DNA of 64,000 nucleotides from Mugil cephalus (GCF_022458985.1 NC_061783.1:15879913-15943912); one strand, 5' to 3'. Numbered from the stretch's first letter, positions 46,003-61,211 are shown. Numbers and translations: made by a program. Notes: generated from the sequence alone by a model not told the origin.

Positions 46003-48038
46003 TTTATTAGAAAGAAGTCACATTCATTTTGTGCTGTGAAAACTGTACATTTACAGGAGGAAAACGGAACATAAAAAAACAAGACAAGATAATACAAATG
46101 GGTATTCAATACAGGTAACTCGAGGTATGAGTTGGGCTGTGCGTAGGACAGAGGGATTTGAAGGGACAAGGGAATTGGCTGGTAGTACATACTGTTACTG
46201 ATGAGGTTACAGTAACACATGGTTACAGAAGACATGAGGTTCAATTACCCGCCGCCACACAGCGGAGAGAGTAATTACAAATATCCTGAAGCACAGTTAA
46301 GAGATATTCATATTCATTCATTCTATATAATGTTTGCTTTATAGAAGTACAATTATCTACCTGTCACAGAGAACTCCAAATATGGAGTCTTGTGCTAACA
46401 AATCTCTAGCGAATAAATTCTTTGAATTACTAATACAGATTTGTCATACAATGTTCTCATAAAGCATTTGTATGCTCTGTAAATACGAGGAAGATGGTAT
46501 AAAAATTTTGAAACATCCGTAAGAAAAATCTCTGCCTAAATCATAGTATCAGTCTTGCTTGAGCATCAAGCGCCCATCATATTGCACTATTTCACACTGA
46601 TGGCTGAAAACACAAATGTGTTGAAGTCTTGAGGACCTGACGCTGAACTGGAAGTAATATCAGCGCCTTGGCTCGGTCCTAGAGTCCTGCAAGGCTGAGA
46701 AACAAAAGGGCGATGATGAGAGCCTTCGCTGAATCCCCTTGAATCCGCATGTACGACATGGAAGAGCCTACATCTTGTGCCAGCTGAGAGGGGGTGGGGT
46801 CCTCCACCTCCTCGCGTTTCCTTCCAGCATTTTCCAGAATGCACTGCTCTTCCTGTGTGAGAGTCTGTGTTTGTCCTGGTGCTGGTGTTTTGGTACTGAA
46901 GCAGAATACTGACGAAACCAGGAACTGTCGGATACCTAACCACCACCTCCATCACCACTCAATATGTTTGTCCCGATGCAGTCCAAATGAGCTCGAAACA
47001 CATTGTAGATGCATTGAATCCATTTCTTTCTTTTTGTCTTTCTGTCTTTTTTTTTTTTTTTGGACAATACTGTTTGTCTTGCAGGTCACAGGACAAAAAC
47101 AATAAATCTTGTGCCTGTCAATCATGAGGGTAATGGAAAATCTAAATATAGATCATAAGCATAGTAAAGACAGAAATAATGCTAATCAAAACACTGTAAA
47201 TAATCACTGGAATAATAATAATTAAAAAAAAAACATGATCATAACAACAGTGAGAAGCACTATCAGCATGATCAAGCTTGCCCTCCAATAGAAGAGTTAT
47301 AGTCTCAGCAAAGAGAGTCTCTTTTTCGGCTCTGGAAAAGAAGTTCCAGGTGTGAAGCAGGACAGACAAACGAACAAACTTGAGAAAATAAAAGGGTAAA
47401 AATGATGAACTAACCCACTCCACAAAAACTAAATGTGTACGCCCTTCTAATTAAGTGCAGAGTACTGGAGCACGGAACTGGTCCCTTATGCTCTCTTGCC
47501 TTGTCCTGTTTTGGAAGTGTAACTCGGCTGGAAGAAGAGCAGCCAAGAGTCCCGGCCGGCCCTCCCTGGAAGCAGGGAGGACGCGCCGCTTCAGTGTCAT
47601 TTAATCGTTCTTCAAAGCTGAGTTGAAGGAAAAAAAGAAGCACAGACATGTCGACCACATCTTCTGAAACCCAGGCTGCAGGGTTCAGGAACACGCCAGT
47701 GAAGCGCTAATGGAACCACAGACAGTCCTGGTCCGTGGAGGCCACTGATCGCTCCACTAACCCATTGACCTTTAGAGCACTCCCGATAAGAGGTGCCGAT
47801 AAGTCCACACAGAGAAGCTACATTAAACATCCCATCACCCCAATCTCCACTCCTCCATCCCTCCCTTCCACCTTCCCTTCTTGCTCTGGTTGAGGGTTTG
47901 AAGACACTGATTCTGGGACCTACTCTCATTCCCTCCCTTTCTTGGCTTCCTCTACTCTATCCATTTAGGATCCCATACCCAAACCAAAAAGGTGACCGAG
48001 GTGAAATCAGGTGGCATCGCTAGCCCCCTTCCTCCGCC
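46003..48038 (-). other. Probable 3' UTR of the adhesion GPCR gene
   Basis: The minus-strand AATAAA at 46003-46008 is the first clear poly(A) signal after the stop codon at 48039 that I judge likely, giving a 2 kb 3' UTR. No other gene is seen. The alternative is a shorter UTR with a different signal. Confidence 0.4.
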
Positions 48039-51000
48039 TCAGACCTCCGTCTGCAGGTCAATGATGTCCTGTCCCACCAGAGGGATGGTGGTGCCGGCTT
48101 TCTCCCATTCCACAGAGTGCAGCTCCAGAGGCGAGGCAGCTAAGGGCTCCAGGTCTTTACGCACCCATGCGGGGGGTGACTGTGGTATTCCCCGGACTCC
48201 CTCCCATGGCCTCTCCAGAGGACCCTGCTGTTTGTCCTGTTGGAACACAAAGAGAAGCCACTTTAGCCGTTGTGTCACACATCGGGCCTGAGCAATTCCT
48301 GATGTAATCAAAATGAAATGGGCTCCATCAGAGGTGATTTGCTAATAACGAAACTCATGTTGCCACTTGGGCAGATGACTAGAGAGGCATGTGCAATATC
48401 TGATGTTGTGTCTTGTATACAAGGCTTTCATTTTGAAACTGTGAGGTTGTATATAAACACTCACGCTGTGGTTCGTTTTGTCACTTCCTCCTGAAGAGAC
48501 ACTCCATCTCACAGACTGTAAGAAGGAAGGAAGAAAATACATCCTTATTCAAATGACCTCCGAGTACTGACAACCATAGTCCAATACACTATGTTGTACA
48601 TTGTTTTATCAGGTCATCTTCACATCAGAGAATGTTTTAGCAGTAACGTTGCCTCTGCACTTGCATTCGTGCTCTTTATTTTGGTTTGGTTTGTATTTCC
48701 TGAAAGTTGATGTCCATGGGAATGTGGGATGAGAACAGCGTTGTGATATGTTACCTTGCTGTCAGAAGCAGGAGACTCTCTGTCTTTCTCAGCGTGATGT
48801 AGCTTCCTGTTAAGGTCCTGGAACATGTTCTGGTGGCGTTTCTTGGTGTGCATTATTTTCTGAAGAAGACAAAATAAATTTTCACAAAATTAGCGCTTAA
48901 GTTAATGAATTTAACATACATTGTGTGCCATTTATAATGTTTCCAGAGAGGATATTCGAACATTGCTTACCTCAAAGTCCAGCTCAGCATAACGGGATTT
49001 TTGTCTCTGCAAAGAAAACGAGAGAAAGAAAATTGGTTAAGTTTCAGATGTTGGAAACCTCGAAAAAGAATATGTAAAACAACTATTAAATCTCCTCTTA
49101 CCTCCAAAGAGCTCATGGAAAGAGTGGAGATGGTCTCACTCTTGGACATCATGGAGTTCATGGACTCGAAGGTGTTCTCCAGACTGCTGTGGGTGATGTG
49201 AGACTCGCTGGACATGTTGTGGATGTTCTGGATGGGAGAGTCTCTCTCTGAATACGACACGCTGACCTGGTCGGGGGGGATCGACTTCATCCCGAAGGCA
49301 GCCTGGGGCTCGGCGAAGGGTCCGCCGAGGTGCATGAGCCTGGCCTGCGGCAGCTGCTCCACGCTGATGTTGTATTTTGTCGGGTCATCTTTAGGCTTGG
49401 ACCTCAGGGTGGAGGTGGTGTTGGGCATGAGGACGTAGCCGCTGCCGTCGGACATGCTGCCTTCCCGGCCGAGATCTGCATCCAACTGCTTGAAGAGCTC
49501 CCCTTCGCACACATACACAGGTTTCCCGCAGGAGGGATCGACTCCTCCTACCAGCCGGCTCTTCTCTCTCTTCAGGGTGAGGGTGTGGCTGGAGTATTCA
49601 GGAACAGCCTGCATGTGGCTCTTGCTGGGGTTGGATGGCAGGGTGTGGAAGTTGGAGCCCATGGGAAGAGGCAGCTGAGGAGGAGGCATCTTCTCTTCAG
49701 AGGAACTCTTCATTCCTTCAAAGGAAAAAAATGGGAGAGAGGGTTAAAAACGACGAAGAGTCATGTCACGTCTAAAACAAAATTCGCTTCAATAAACGTG
49801 CTCTCTTTTTATGCATGATCAGAGGTTTTAAGTGCACGGCTCACGGAGATTTACATGAAAATGGAAAAATGGTTAAGGGCAAGATGGGAAAAATAAAATC
49901 TGCTCACCTTGTCTGCTTGAATCTCCATCCTTTTCGTTATCAGACTGCTGATAAAAGAACAAAAAAAGAAACATTCTATCAGTTTTTAATGTATGCACAT
50001 ATTCATTTAGGGGCAAATGCAAGAGCCACTCAAGACATTAAAAAGGCAATAAGCCAAGAAATTTACCATATGCTGGGGGTGGCCATTGTGCAGGGAACTG
50101 CCAGAGTCTCCATTTCCATCATCCTTACGGTCAACTACCCTGCACTTTACAGCCTCCTGAACCTAATGAAGGGGTGGGAAAGTCAGGAAATTGTCCACTG
50201 TGCTTTAGCTTATGCAACCATATATAAAAAAAAATGTACCAAAACAAATTTCTTTTTTTTATTCTAAACAAACTGTTTTTTTTCTTACCTCTCTGCGCAG
50301 AATGCAGTGCACCATGACAATGATGAAGCCCTCAAGAGAGTCGAAGACGGCAAAGAGGATCTGAAAGAGGGCAGAGCGGCGGTCGGTGATGGCCAGGACG
50401 GCGGACATCCAGGTGAGGGCCAGGAGAGGCAGGACCACGCAGGAGCTCCACAGTGATGCCCTGCAGGGTGAGAAAAACAACAGATTAGATGCAACTCCTG
50501 TTGTGTGATTGCTGGGCTTGATATCAAAGCACATCATCAATAAACCCGTAATGGCACTGATGAGGGCGATAAGCACAATACTCCTGTGTGCAGAGGAGAT
50601 CAATAAGACCTACCCGGCTCTCTCCTTCAGTTTCACGTCGGTGATGCCGTCCTTGGATACCAGCTTGTTGAAGACCAGAATACCAATGACCATGTTCACC
50701 TGTTTGCAAGGAAAATGTACGGAAGAGAATATATATAAGAACGGGTAATGCATTTGCAATGTGTTGAGGTGTAATGGGACATCAAAGTCGGAATACGCAC
50801 CAAAACGACAGCAGCGGCGGGGCCGACAAACGAGTACAGGAGTCCGCCCTCGAGAGACAGCCAGCAGCTAGAGACAAGAAGGAAGAGAAATATTAATGCT
50901 TGAGCTAAAAGGAGCGATTTTTGAAAGAAATGCAGAAAAAAAAAGAGGATGCAGAGGTTGAAAGCTAAGAATAGACTTACTAGTTGACGGTGCCGTATCC

Positions 51001-54000
51001 CTTAGCCTTTGTAAAACCCACAGACACTGCCACCACCAGGGCAGGGAGGCCTGTAAGACAGAAAATATGCAAAGCAGGAATAAGTTGGAGCCCACAAGAT
51101 CAAAAATCTACGGAGAGAAGAGAGGGTGAAGAAAAGGAAAGTGGCCTTACCCCAGCCCAAGCACAAGAAGCGCTTGCGGATGATGCGGTTGCGCAGACGA
51201 CCAGTGACAGCCATGTAGGACTGCCAAGCTTCTGTCAGCACCCAGCAGAAAGAGGACAGGAAAAAGAAGTGCAGGAAGGCAGCTACAAGAGTGCACACCA
51301 CCTGTGGAAAGGTGAGAAATACGTGTCAGGGGTGCTGCTGCTGCTTCCAAGTCCACACTGATTTTGAGAAAGGTTGAAAAGAGAAATTAGGATTTGATGG
51401 AAGTGCATCTTACCTTATTGCGAGCCTGAGTTTGTCCGACGAGAATGAGGGCATTGGAGCATATAATGGAGAGGCAGAAATTGATAAGGATGACAGAGCG
51501 CTCGGAGCGGATGTACCTAGAGTTTTTGGAAAAGGGAGAAGAAAAGAACATTTTTTTTATTGATGAGCAGGCGGAGGAAAGAGAAAGCACGGCCTCTACT
51601 GACATGGCCGGTCGTCGCTGGTGGGGCGGTTAGGGTTACTTACTTCCACACGGAGACATAGATGATGATGAGGAGCAGCAGGGTGAGAGAGGAGACCCCA
51701 CAGCCAACGATGAGAGTCACGGACGGGAGCAGAGCCTTGTCCATGATCTACAGAGAGGAGACAAGACCGAGCGCGCCTGTTAGAGCAGATTACCAGCACA
51801 CGCTCATGCAGAGAGAAAACCAGCAGTGAGAGTCACACGCAGAATACGAAGCCTCTGGCCGTGCGCTATCTGGAATAGCAGACAGCTCCCTGTGGGCAAA
51901 CGGTTGAATGGCACAATCAGGCCACGGCTGAGGCAAGGTGACCCCAAGGTGAACATGTCAGAAAGATGGAGCGGCAAACTAAACAAACGGTCAGGGTCAC
52001 TGCATTGGTCCATTGAGCTTTTGAGTCAGCAAATGAGGTGAGGAAGATACACACACATATATCTCTCTCTATTAAGCAGGCTGTTCAACTCCCAGGGGCA
52101 GCTGTGTTCAGCCATTACTTTGAGCTATACAGCGACCTTCTAGTAACTGACAGACATCCTGCACTCCTGTTTTTTTTTCTCTCTCTCCCCGTTAGATGTG
52201 CTGTTAGAATTTTTGGTGTATTTATGCCAACCAGCAGCTCCTTGTCAGTCCCTGGGGGAGTGAACAGGTGGACCATTATCACCTGCGCATTAATCTGCCA
52301 CCACCTGTCCTTCTGATCTCTGACAGCAGCTTAGCGCTTGCCACTGCCAGCACCGGTGACCGTCCCATGTTTCAAAGAGCCCTGGCACCGAACCTCTGGT
52401 GGAGGAAACAGATCATAGACCTTTTTTTTTTTCCTCCCGTGTTGCTCGTTCACCTGGAGGGCCGCCAGGTCACTGCTGCACACACTCCAACCTCCTCGAG
52501 ACTTCCCGAAACCTTTGCCGCTTCCCTAACGCGCCCGCAGATAATTGCGCAGTTTCACCGCATTTAGAATCTTTGTGTCACACCTGCTCACGTGGCTCTG
52601 ATAAGGTTTCAAGTTAATCTAGCACCTCTGATCAAGCTGTCAACGCCGACAAGCATGTGAGCTGGATAAAAAAATCCCTCATTTACAAATGGTGTGATGA
52701 TTATTTTTAGTAATGTGTTGAAAGAGGGAAAAAGATGAGAAGCAGCTCCTGTGGGTGAGTGAAAAATGGTCCCGAAATGTAATAAATCTACAGGTATCAA
52801 AGTAGCACTGACAAAGGGGAAGGAAAAAGGCACGGCTTTGGCCTTCTTTTGATTTATGGCGGCCATAAATCCTTGTATGTGGAGCACAGCTTCTAACACA
52901 TTTGCCTCCGTTGATAGCGTCCCCGAGTTTAAACGGCAGAACACTGAGCCTTGAAGGATTGTTGCTCTCAATCTCTCAAATATGTGCCCCACATAGGCTC
53001 TTTCTGCTATCAAAGCACAGCTGGTGAAGTTCAGCCTATGGCAGCCAAAGACTAATTTAGTGTGGCAAATTTGTTCCCAAATCTATCCAACTACACCAGA
53101 AGCGCCCCAAAACAGATGGCGGATAGCAGACAGCGTTAAGTTGTCTTTCTGCTTTCACTGAATCTGAGGAAGGGGGGTAAAAAAAAAAAAAAAGTGGATA
53201 CAGTATGTTCTGTTCCCTGTCTGTTCAGTCTATATCTGGGTTGAATCTTGTACCAAGGGCCGCTGAGTGATATTCAAACAGCCAGTTTGACCTAAATATG
53301 AAGCGTGCCTTCTGCCTGTCCTTGACCGAGTGTTCTCATTTTGAAACCTTAAGAAAGAAATATGTGCAGAGAACCCCTTCTGCGCAGCTATTTCTCTTTT
53401 TTAAATGACTACACCCGTGTTCAAGGGTATCTGCTGTGCTAACTATGTTTGCTGCTCCCGCGGGGCCGTCATGTGTCTAACACGCATACTCTTGAAATGA
53501 GACCATAACGAGGGAGAGCTAACGCACTGCAGTGTCTGGCTATGGTTCACATCTGTCTTTTTTCTGCCCCTCTTGCTTGTGTTCCTCATGCAGCTTCCAG
53601 GAAGACGTTATTGAAAATGTCCACAGCGCACATCAAAGAGAGGGATGGAGAGGCGGGTGGGGGGTGGCAAGAAAGGAGGAACCATCAGTGCATGACCAGA
53701 CGTCTGTCTCTTATTGGTCCGCCTCTCTGGCATTTTCAGACTTGCTGCTGTGGCCGAAGAGGAAGGGGGAGTAGGATGAAGATGGGGAGGAGGAGGAGGA
53801 GGAGGAGAAGAAGGTGGAGGAGGAGGGGTGTGGATGTAATCGAGAATTCAGAGATATTGGCAGACGGAATGATCGGTGCAGCCGCCTTTCTTACTGGTTA
53901 AGAGGAGGTTGTGTGTGTGCAGCCTGTAACAAATATGAGAGGCGCTGTTCAGAGTGGCAACGGCAAGGCAAATCAAATCAGGATGTAAACAACAGGTTGG

Positions 54001-56784
54001 GGTGGGGGGTGGGGGTGGAGGTGTGCAACTGGGTTTAGCAGCAGAAAAACACTGCAGTCCAAATTCGTGAAGCTTGTTTTACCCCCTTCCCACACTCTAA
54101 ATAGACGCGTGCGCACAATTGTGCACAATTATAACATATATTTCCACTCAAACTGGTACGTTGACTGTTTATTGTTCAATCAGACTTGAGCAGAGGTGGA
54201 CAGAACACTTCCTCTGCCCCGGGGGTCTGTTCAGAGAAGAGACGAGGGTGGGGGGGTTGTGTTATTTTCCCCCCTCAGCATCTCAGTTATCAAAAATCTC
54301 ACAGGCCGAGTTTGCGCTGCAGAAGCCGTTGCCAAGGCAACTGGAGAGCGAGCAGCTTTAGAGACAACACAGTCTTAAGGGGGAAATCACACATTGTCTT
54401 TGCGCATAAATATATACATATATACGGCCTTACACAACGTTTAGATAATTAGAGGCATTAAAGTTGCCCTACACTAACTCTGCATATATGCACGTTTCAA
54501 AGTCATGCATCATTAATTGATCAGAAAGTAATTTTGAGTGATCGGATTATTCATTAAAGGTCAATGCGATTTCACGCATGCAACTATAAGCTGTTTCCCA
54601 GTGCATGCGACAATAATTATTTTTGTAAATTATGTTGCTGGCTGCAAGTAAATTAGCATTACATTAAGAAGCCCGTGCAAAAATAGACAGGCTACAGTGC
54701 AGCTGATAATGTTCTGATTTTAAAGCCCGAGTTCTGGCAATATCAACATGCTGCTCGTTTATCTTTCTCCACCCCGATAAAAAAGGCTGAAATTCCCCGA
54801 TCAGAGGCACCTGCACGGAGACAAAGACGCGCTGGCAGGCAGCGCTACAGCAAACCGCTCGAAAACAACAAGTACAACACGATTGCGCTGCACCGCATTC
54901 ACACAACACACCGCTAGAAAATCAAAATCACACACATTTCACATGCATGGCGGAAAAACAAACCATTCCATGTCGAGAAGAGAAAGACGACTTACCGAGT
55001 CGAAGTTGACGCGCGCTAAAATGGCGAAGGTGGAGAGGCTGTCACACACGCATTTGGTTCTGAATGAATGAACAGGGACCGCTCTGCAGCTCCGAGCAGA
55101 CCAAGACCCAAGCAGAGAAGAACTGCACAAGGAGAGGGAAAGGCAACAGCGGGTTAGGAGAGGAGAGCTCTGACAGACTTCTCATGTGAATGTCTCTTTA
55201 GGGATTTTTAAAATGCATTTCTTTTTGTTATGAATGATGAAAAAATATTCTCCTTGAGGTGGAGTCACATGAATATGATTTTTTTTTTTTTTTTTATAAC
55301 GCCACACAGATTTTCTTTCCTTTTACATAGCACAATACTTTGAGGAAACATTTTGTTCAGCTTCATTTGAATTCCTTCATTCCTTTTGACTTTTACATGT
55401 GCGTGATTAACAACCATCTGTGCCATGATTAATCGGGACAGGCCTCCATAAAAGTCATCATTACTCCTCATGTGCAATCTTTCTTCAGAAAACACGAGAT
55501 TAATTTCAAGGTTTGTCCAGCTCACTGGAGACAAAGAACAAAGTGTTCCTTCTTTTTTTAAAACAAAAAAGAAGGACGGTGACTTGAAGAGAGTCTGAAT
55601 TATGATTCTTTTCTCCATTTTGAGAAATCCTGCACTGCAATATCTGCATGTGTTTGCAAGCAGCAGCAGCAGATGCAAGAGAGCACAGAGGACTTTAAGC
55701 AACACCCCGAGGCACTGGTGAATACAGTCCGGTGTTATAGCCAGCGGGTCCAGCCGACAGCCACAGGGCCAAAGATATTCTGACTGGAGGCTTCACTGCC
55801 CTGTTTAATGTTGCATCCTTGATTGTGGTGCAAAGGCCTAAAAAATCATCAGTTAGTGCCAAACAAAAAGCTGCAGATATTTTTTGTTCTGCATCCGTCT
55901 GGATAAAGTCCAACGACGGAGAAACTAATGGACCGCTTCCTGCGATGAGAGTGCTCTCAAACATATGCAGCGCGCTCAAACAAACAGTGACCCCGAACTC
56001 CGCCATCAGCCACTGTCTCTATCCTGCAATTAATCACATCCTCTGTCAAAAATGAATCTAATTTGACTGGAGGCACATCGCCCTCCCTCTGAAAGTACAT
56101 GAGTTAATTACATTTTCTTTCTTCAGTTCGTTTTTGCGTATGCTCAGACTTTGGTCGCGGGGGTTTATTTGGTCCTGGTGCATTTTCATTTTCTTATCAC
56201 TCCCCCACAAGCGCACAGATACATCCGAAACCAAATGCTCCGCCTGTGTATTGTTTCGGGAGGGCATAAGGGGCCTGAGGCTGACTGATCCAGGCCAAGC
56301 GATTCAGATGCATGTGAGCAACTTTACAAAAACGCTGCAGCCATAACATTAACGTGACTGACAGGTGAGGGAGTGAGAGCTCGCCTTCTCTCTCTAGGCT
56401 GACATCTGCAGTGTGAACTACATAAGCAGCGCCGTATATGATGAGGTTAGAAGTGTTGCCTGCCTGTGTATGTTTCTTTCTTAAGGATGTGGTTCGCTTA
56501 AAGCGACGCAGGAGATTGAAGTGTCACTCAGTCAAAGCTGTTGCCATCAAGGCTGTCATTTCTTAGGTCTGTATGCTTGCTATGTGGTAAGTATGTGAGA
56601 CAGCCCGAAAGGCTTCTGGCTAGGAGAGATGGGTCAACGTGAACACACCGTGGCGTCCCTCAGATATGACTGACATGAAAAATGGATGAAAGATTATTGC
56701 CTTCTCTCTGGCGAGTGTGCTTTAGGACTGTGAGGGGGGAGGGGTGAATGTTCAGTGCAGTGACAGGCACAAGGATGAAGGGGC

Positions 56785-56844
<60 letters not shown>

Positions 56845-59800
56845 ATGCAAGTGATTCACACTTAAGAGGAAAAACAACTGTGGTCAACACTTACGTTTCG
56901 CTCTCATCCCAGGAGAGGCAAGTCTCATTCATGGTGCCCTACAAAAGAAGAGGCAGATGGAGAAGGCCGTGTGAGGAATCTCTTCATAAAAGGGAAATGA
57001 GTAGGTTGGGACACCTTACTATAAACGTGTGAGATGCAACAGCTTGCTGCCAGCCACCTGCCCACGTTTCTCACTGCCCTCCCTCGTATTGCATGCACGA
57101 AACTAAAAACGGCCCCTTATCAGCTGCAGCGACTAATAATTTTTGCGCACGTCTTATCGTCGTCATGAGCTGACCGATTGCTGCCGCCACCTTTGCCAAG
57201 TTTCAACCGACACAAGTAGGATAAGTAAAAAGTCACAGTGTCACGGAAATGTCAGCAAAATGTCAGTCCCTGTGCACTGAACAAACACCCAGAGGGGGGC
57301 TGATATTTTCGTAGACCTCCGTTAGACTGCAAAACCATTAGGGACTCACATTATGGAGGTGGGGGAATTCGATCTCGACGGGGGACGACAGGAGATTCGG
57401 GGTGGGCTTGACAATAACGGTCACCACCTTAGAGTTGAGCAGGGTGGTGTTACTATGGAGAAAGAGGAAATAACAGCAGAACAAATTAGCTCCGGTATGA
57501 TATACAGTATATCCGTGCAGCATTGCAACAAAAGCATAATCATGAATCTAAGAAAATACAAGACTATAGGAGTTTTTTTCATTTCCTAAGGGCGCCATCT
57601 TGTGACCAGAAAGTATATTACACGGAAGTCTAGTTTCATGCAGCTGAAAAATGTTGTTACCTCTGGAAGGACAGGATAGAAGCAAGGTTTCTGTAGAGGA
57701 CAATGCCAGTCACAAAAGCATCATTGGCATCTGGGGGAAGCAAAGGAAGAAAAAAAGGCCCACTCAGAACCACATTCATACAACGGCACATTCCTGTATC
57801 TTTTAGAATTTGATGTATTCGCCTGATCTTACCAGATGATTCAATAGCCAGAGCATCGCGGGACACTGAGATCTTCTCCTCAGAGGTTCTGACCCAGTCC
57901 AGCATGCCTCTCCAGCCCTTCACAGGGAAGGTGAAGTTGGAGCTTGTAGTTGTTGGACGCTTGTGGATGCTCAGAACTGAGGGCAGAGATTGAGAAACCA
58001 CGGGTTTTATTAGCGGGCAGGGATAATCATCTCAAATGTCTCTACGCTGTGATGGCTTGAGAACTGCCTGAATGAACTGATGCAAGTAGTGCCAAAGACA
58101 TTCTAGTGAAATGTGACCGTAATAGCCGCTTAATCCGGCCACAAAAGTCACACAAGAGTGATTCAGCATGTGACGTTTACATTTCACACTCAGTTATTCT
58201 TGCAGTGCTCAATAAGTTTGTGCAAAAGCCATATAAGCGTCGTGCCAGATGCACTTTCGCAGCATCTCTAAGATGGCACAAGTCGCACGGTACAAGCGAT
58301 GAACTTGACTGTCTGTCAGAGCGATAACTGATGCATCTGCTGCTGCTGCTCATAAGGACTCGGGCAAGATTAAGATTGATGGTGGACCCTGGCTGGAGAG
58401 AGGACAAATCATCCCAACTAGACACAAGCAGAGAGCTGCTGCCAGAGGATATTAGGGCTCACCTAAATTCTCGGTGACTTCATAAATGTCCTGGAAGCCA
58501 CTCATTTGCATACCGATCATGTTCACAAAGTCATCAACGAGACGGAGGAACTCTTTGATGCTGGCACCCATCTAGACACAAAAGAAGGAACAGAGATAGA
58601 ATCAGAGATAGAGAACATTGGAAAAAGGCGACAAGGACATATTCTTCTCATTTTATTTTACGTAAGTGGTTTAATTGCACACTTGAGCAAGGCCATGGTT
58701 TATTGAAAAGATGACCATTTTTAGATTTCCTACTCTCGTTCTAGTCCAGCTAGTACTTTTTCTTTCAAAGTACTCAGCAGTGGTTTGCAAAAAAAAGAAA
58801 AAAAGAAGAAAAAAAAAAGCACACTCCTTGCTGCTATGCAACCTCAGAACTTCCTTATGGCCATAAATGGGCAGGCTGTTGATTCATAGTCAGTTTTTTT
58901 TTTTTTTTTTTTGTCCTCGCTCTCTCGTTCGGTGGAAGGGAGGGCTGCCTGACTTGCGTATCTCTGACGCAGAACCGCAGCGATGTGGGCGCAAGGTGTA
59001 TGCGATGTACTGTCTGTGTCTCCTTACAACAGCCATCAGTATGTAGGATGGCACGGAGGCTCACAGATTGCAGAGTGGGAGTAGTGATTTTCCCTGATTC
59101 AGTGCCACTCTCTCTATCTCCCCTCGCTGTCACCTTGGAGTGCTTTCTTCTGTTGCAGTGGCCTTGGTAATTCACCCGCCTGTTTTCAGTTTTCGCACAA
59201 ACACGTGTTCACTCTCTTCAGCTCCTCGCTGCCTCCCGAACTTTTCTATCTGGTTGCCTCGTCTATCTTAGGGAACTTAATTAGCAGGAGCTGTTTCTTC
59301 ACCCGCTTTAGCAGGAACACTGTTAGTGCGTCATGAAAGTGGGGAGAAACTATGTCAACAGGTGGTCGAACACAACAAACTGTAGCTGTAAGAGTAATTA
59401 TGATCGAATTAGAACTGAGTAGGTTAGTCTAGATTATGTGTTTGTCCAATTTGAGATGATTTTCTCTTGACATTCTGTTTAGGTGAGTTTTAATGAGTGC
59501 ATCTGCACTGGCCATTTGTAGTCGAACCCTTCAAATCACATTTTAAATTATCATCCCATTCCCTGGTCATATACACCCTCTTATCACGTACCAGCTGTGC
59601 TTCTTCCCATTTGTCACGATGTTCCTCCTTCAGTAAGTTGCTGATGGTCTGTACATAATTCTGGAGATCATTAAAATGGAGACAGAGGTGTTAGAAGATA
59701 CCAAATCCAGCTTGATTGGACACTATTTCTGTCCAGAGATGATGTGAAGGACGTATTATTTTTAAATATGCACACAGTCACGGCCGGGCACGTTTCAATT

Positions 59801-61163
59801 TCTCACCTCAACATCAGCGTTGCTCAGTCTCAGCCTGGTTCCCTTGTAAAGCTCGGTGGTGTTCTTGAGGATTTCCATAACGGCCAGGAGGTCGCCGCTG
59901 TACCTGGCACCTTCATCGCTGGAGAACCTCAGACGTGAAATCACCTCAGCGACACCATCCACGCTCTGTCCCATCTGAGCTTTGCCGAGGTAGTCCCTTG
60001 ACTGCAAATGAAGCGTTGAGAGGTTAAAACTTTGACTCCAATACTGGGAAATGAGAAGAAAACTAATGTTTGGCGTTTTAGTTATCCATGCTTTGAGGGC
60101 TTACCAGCATCTGAATGTTCTCATAGTTCTTGGAGACACACTTGATGTGAGTAGGGTTCTCCCAAGAGGCAAGGCCTACAGCATCAAGGGTGCACCGGCG
60201 CAGAACCAGACCTGTTCACAGGAGAAAGCAGATTATTGTTGTTGGCCTAATGTGAGATGATAAACAGCACATGGCAAAGAGCAAAGACCAAGCACATCCA
60301 GCATCGATGTCACCGTACCTGAGGCATCAGCAGGGCAACCAGTGGCAGCCATGTCTCCAGCTGGGGTTTTCTTCCACACAACATCACCAGTGTTCTGCTC
60401 AGGGCAGATCTCATGGGGCTCTAAAGGGTTCACATTAGCATACATGGTGAGATGATTAACCCATCTATACCCTTTGCTTTTACCTCAACATTGTACAGTG
60501 TTGAAACTACACTTATTTACTGCATCAGAGCCACTAACCAGGGCATCTCTTCTCACTGCAACGCTTCTGTTCTCCTGTTTCACCGGGGCAAGGTTCTCCT
60601 CCAAAGAAAGGTCCTTCACAAACTCTCTGTCTCTGCTGGATGCCTCCACCACATGTCTTGCTGCAGCTGCCCCACGTGCTCCACGAATGCCAGCGCCCAT
60701 CAACTGCAGAGAATGATCCACACCATGAAATCTGTACTTTCATGCAGTTTCTTTCTCTTTTACCTGCAGGTTCAGTGTGAAATTTGCTTTTATTTACCGG
60801 GACAATCTTTCAGGAAGCAGTTGGCAGTCTCTTTCCAGCCGCCGTGGCACTCTGAGCCCCCATAAGACGGCCCGTTGCACTCCCTGGTTCTCTGCATGGT
60901 GCCGTTGGAGCAAGAGGCAGAACACGCAGTCCAAGCAGACCACTCGTTCCAGGATCCGTCCACTAGAGGGAGGTAGAGGAACATACATATGCAAGAGCAT
61001 TACAGCCGGTGTGGCGACAAGAGAAGACCCTCAGGCCACAGACATCAAGCCAGAAGATTTAACTTGAAACTAGAGTGAAGTTTTTCGAAATTATGAGCAT
61101 TACTGCAACTGACACTTTTCTAATTAAATAGACCAATTGTGCACTCATGCACACGAAGAGATT

Positions 61164-61211
<48 letters not shown>

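Noticed and set aside
49330-49818. 162-codon plus-strand frame over the long adgrb1 tail exon
   Set aside because: Antisense of a 614-nt coding exon whose translation matches BAI1.
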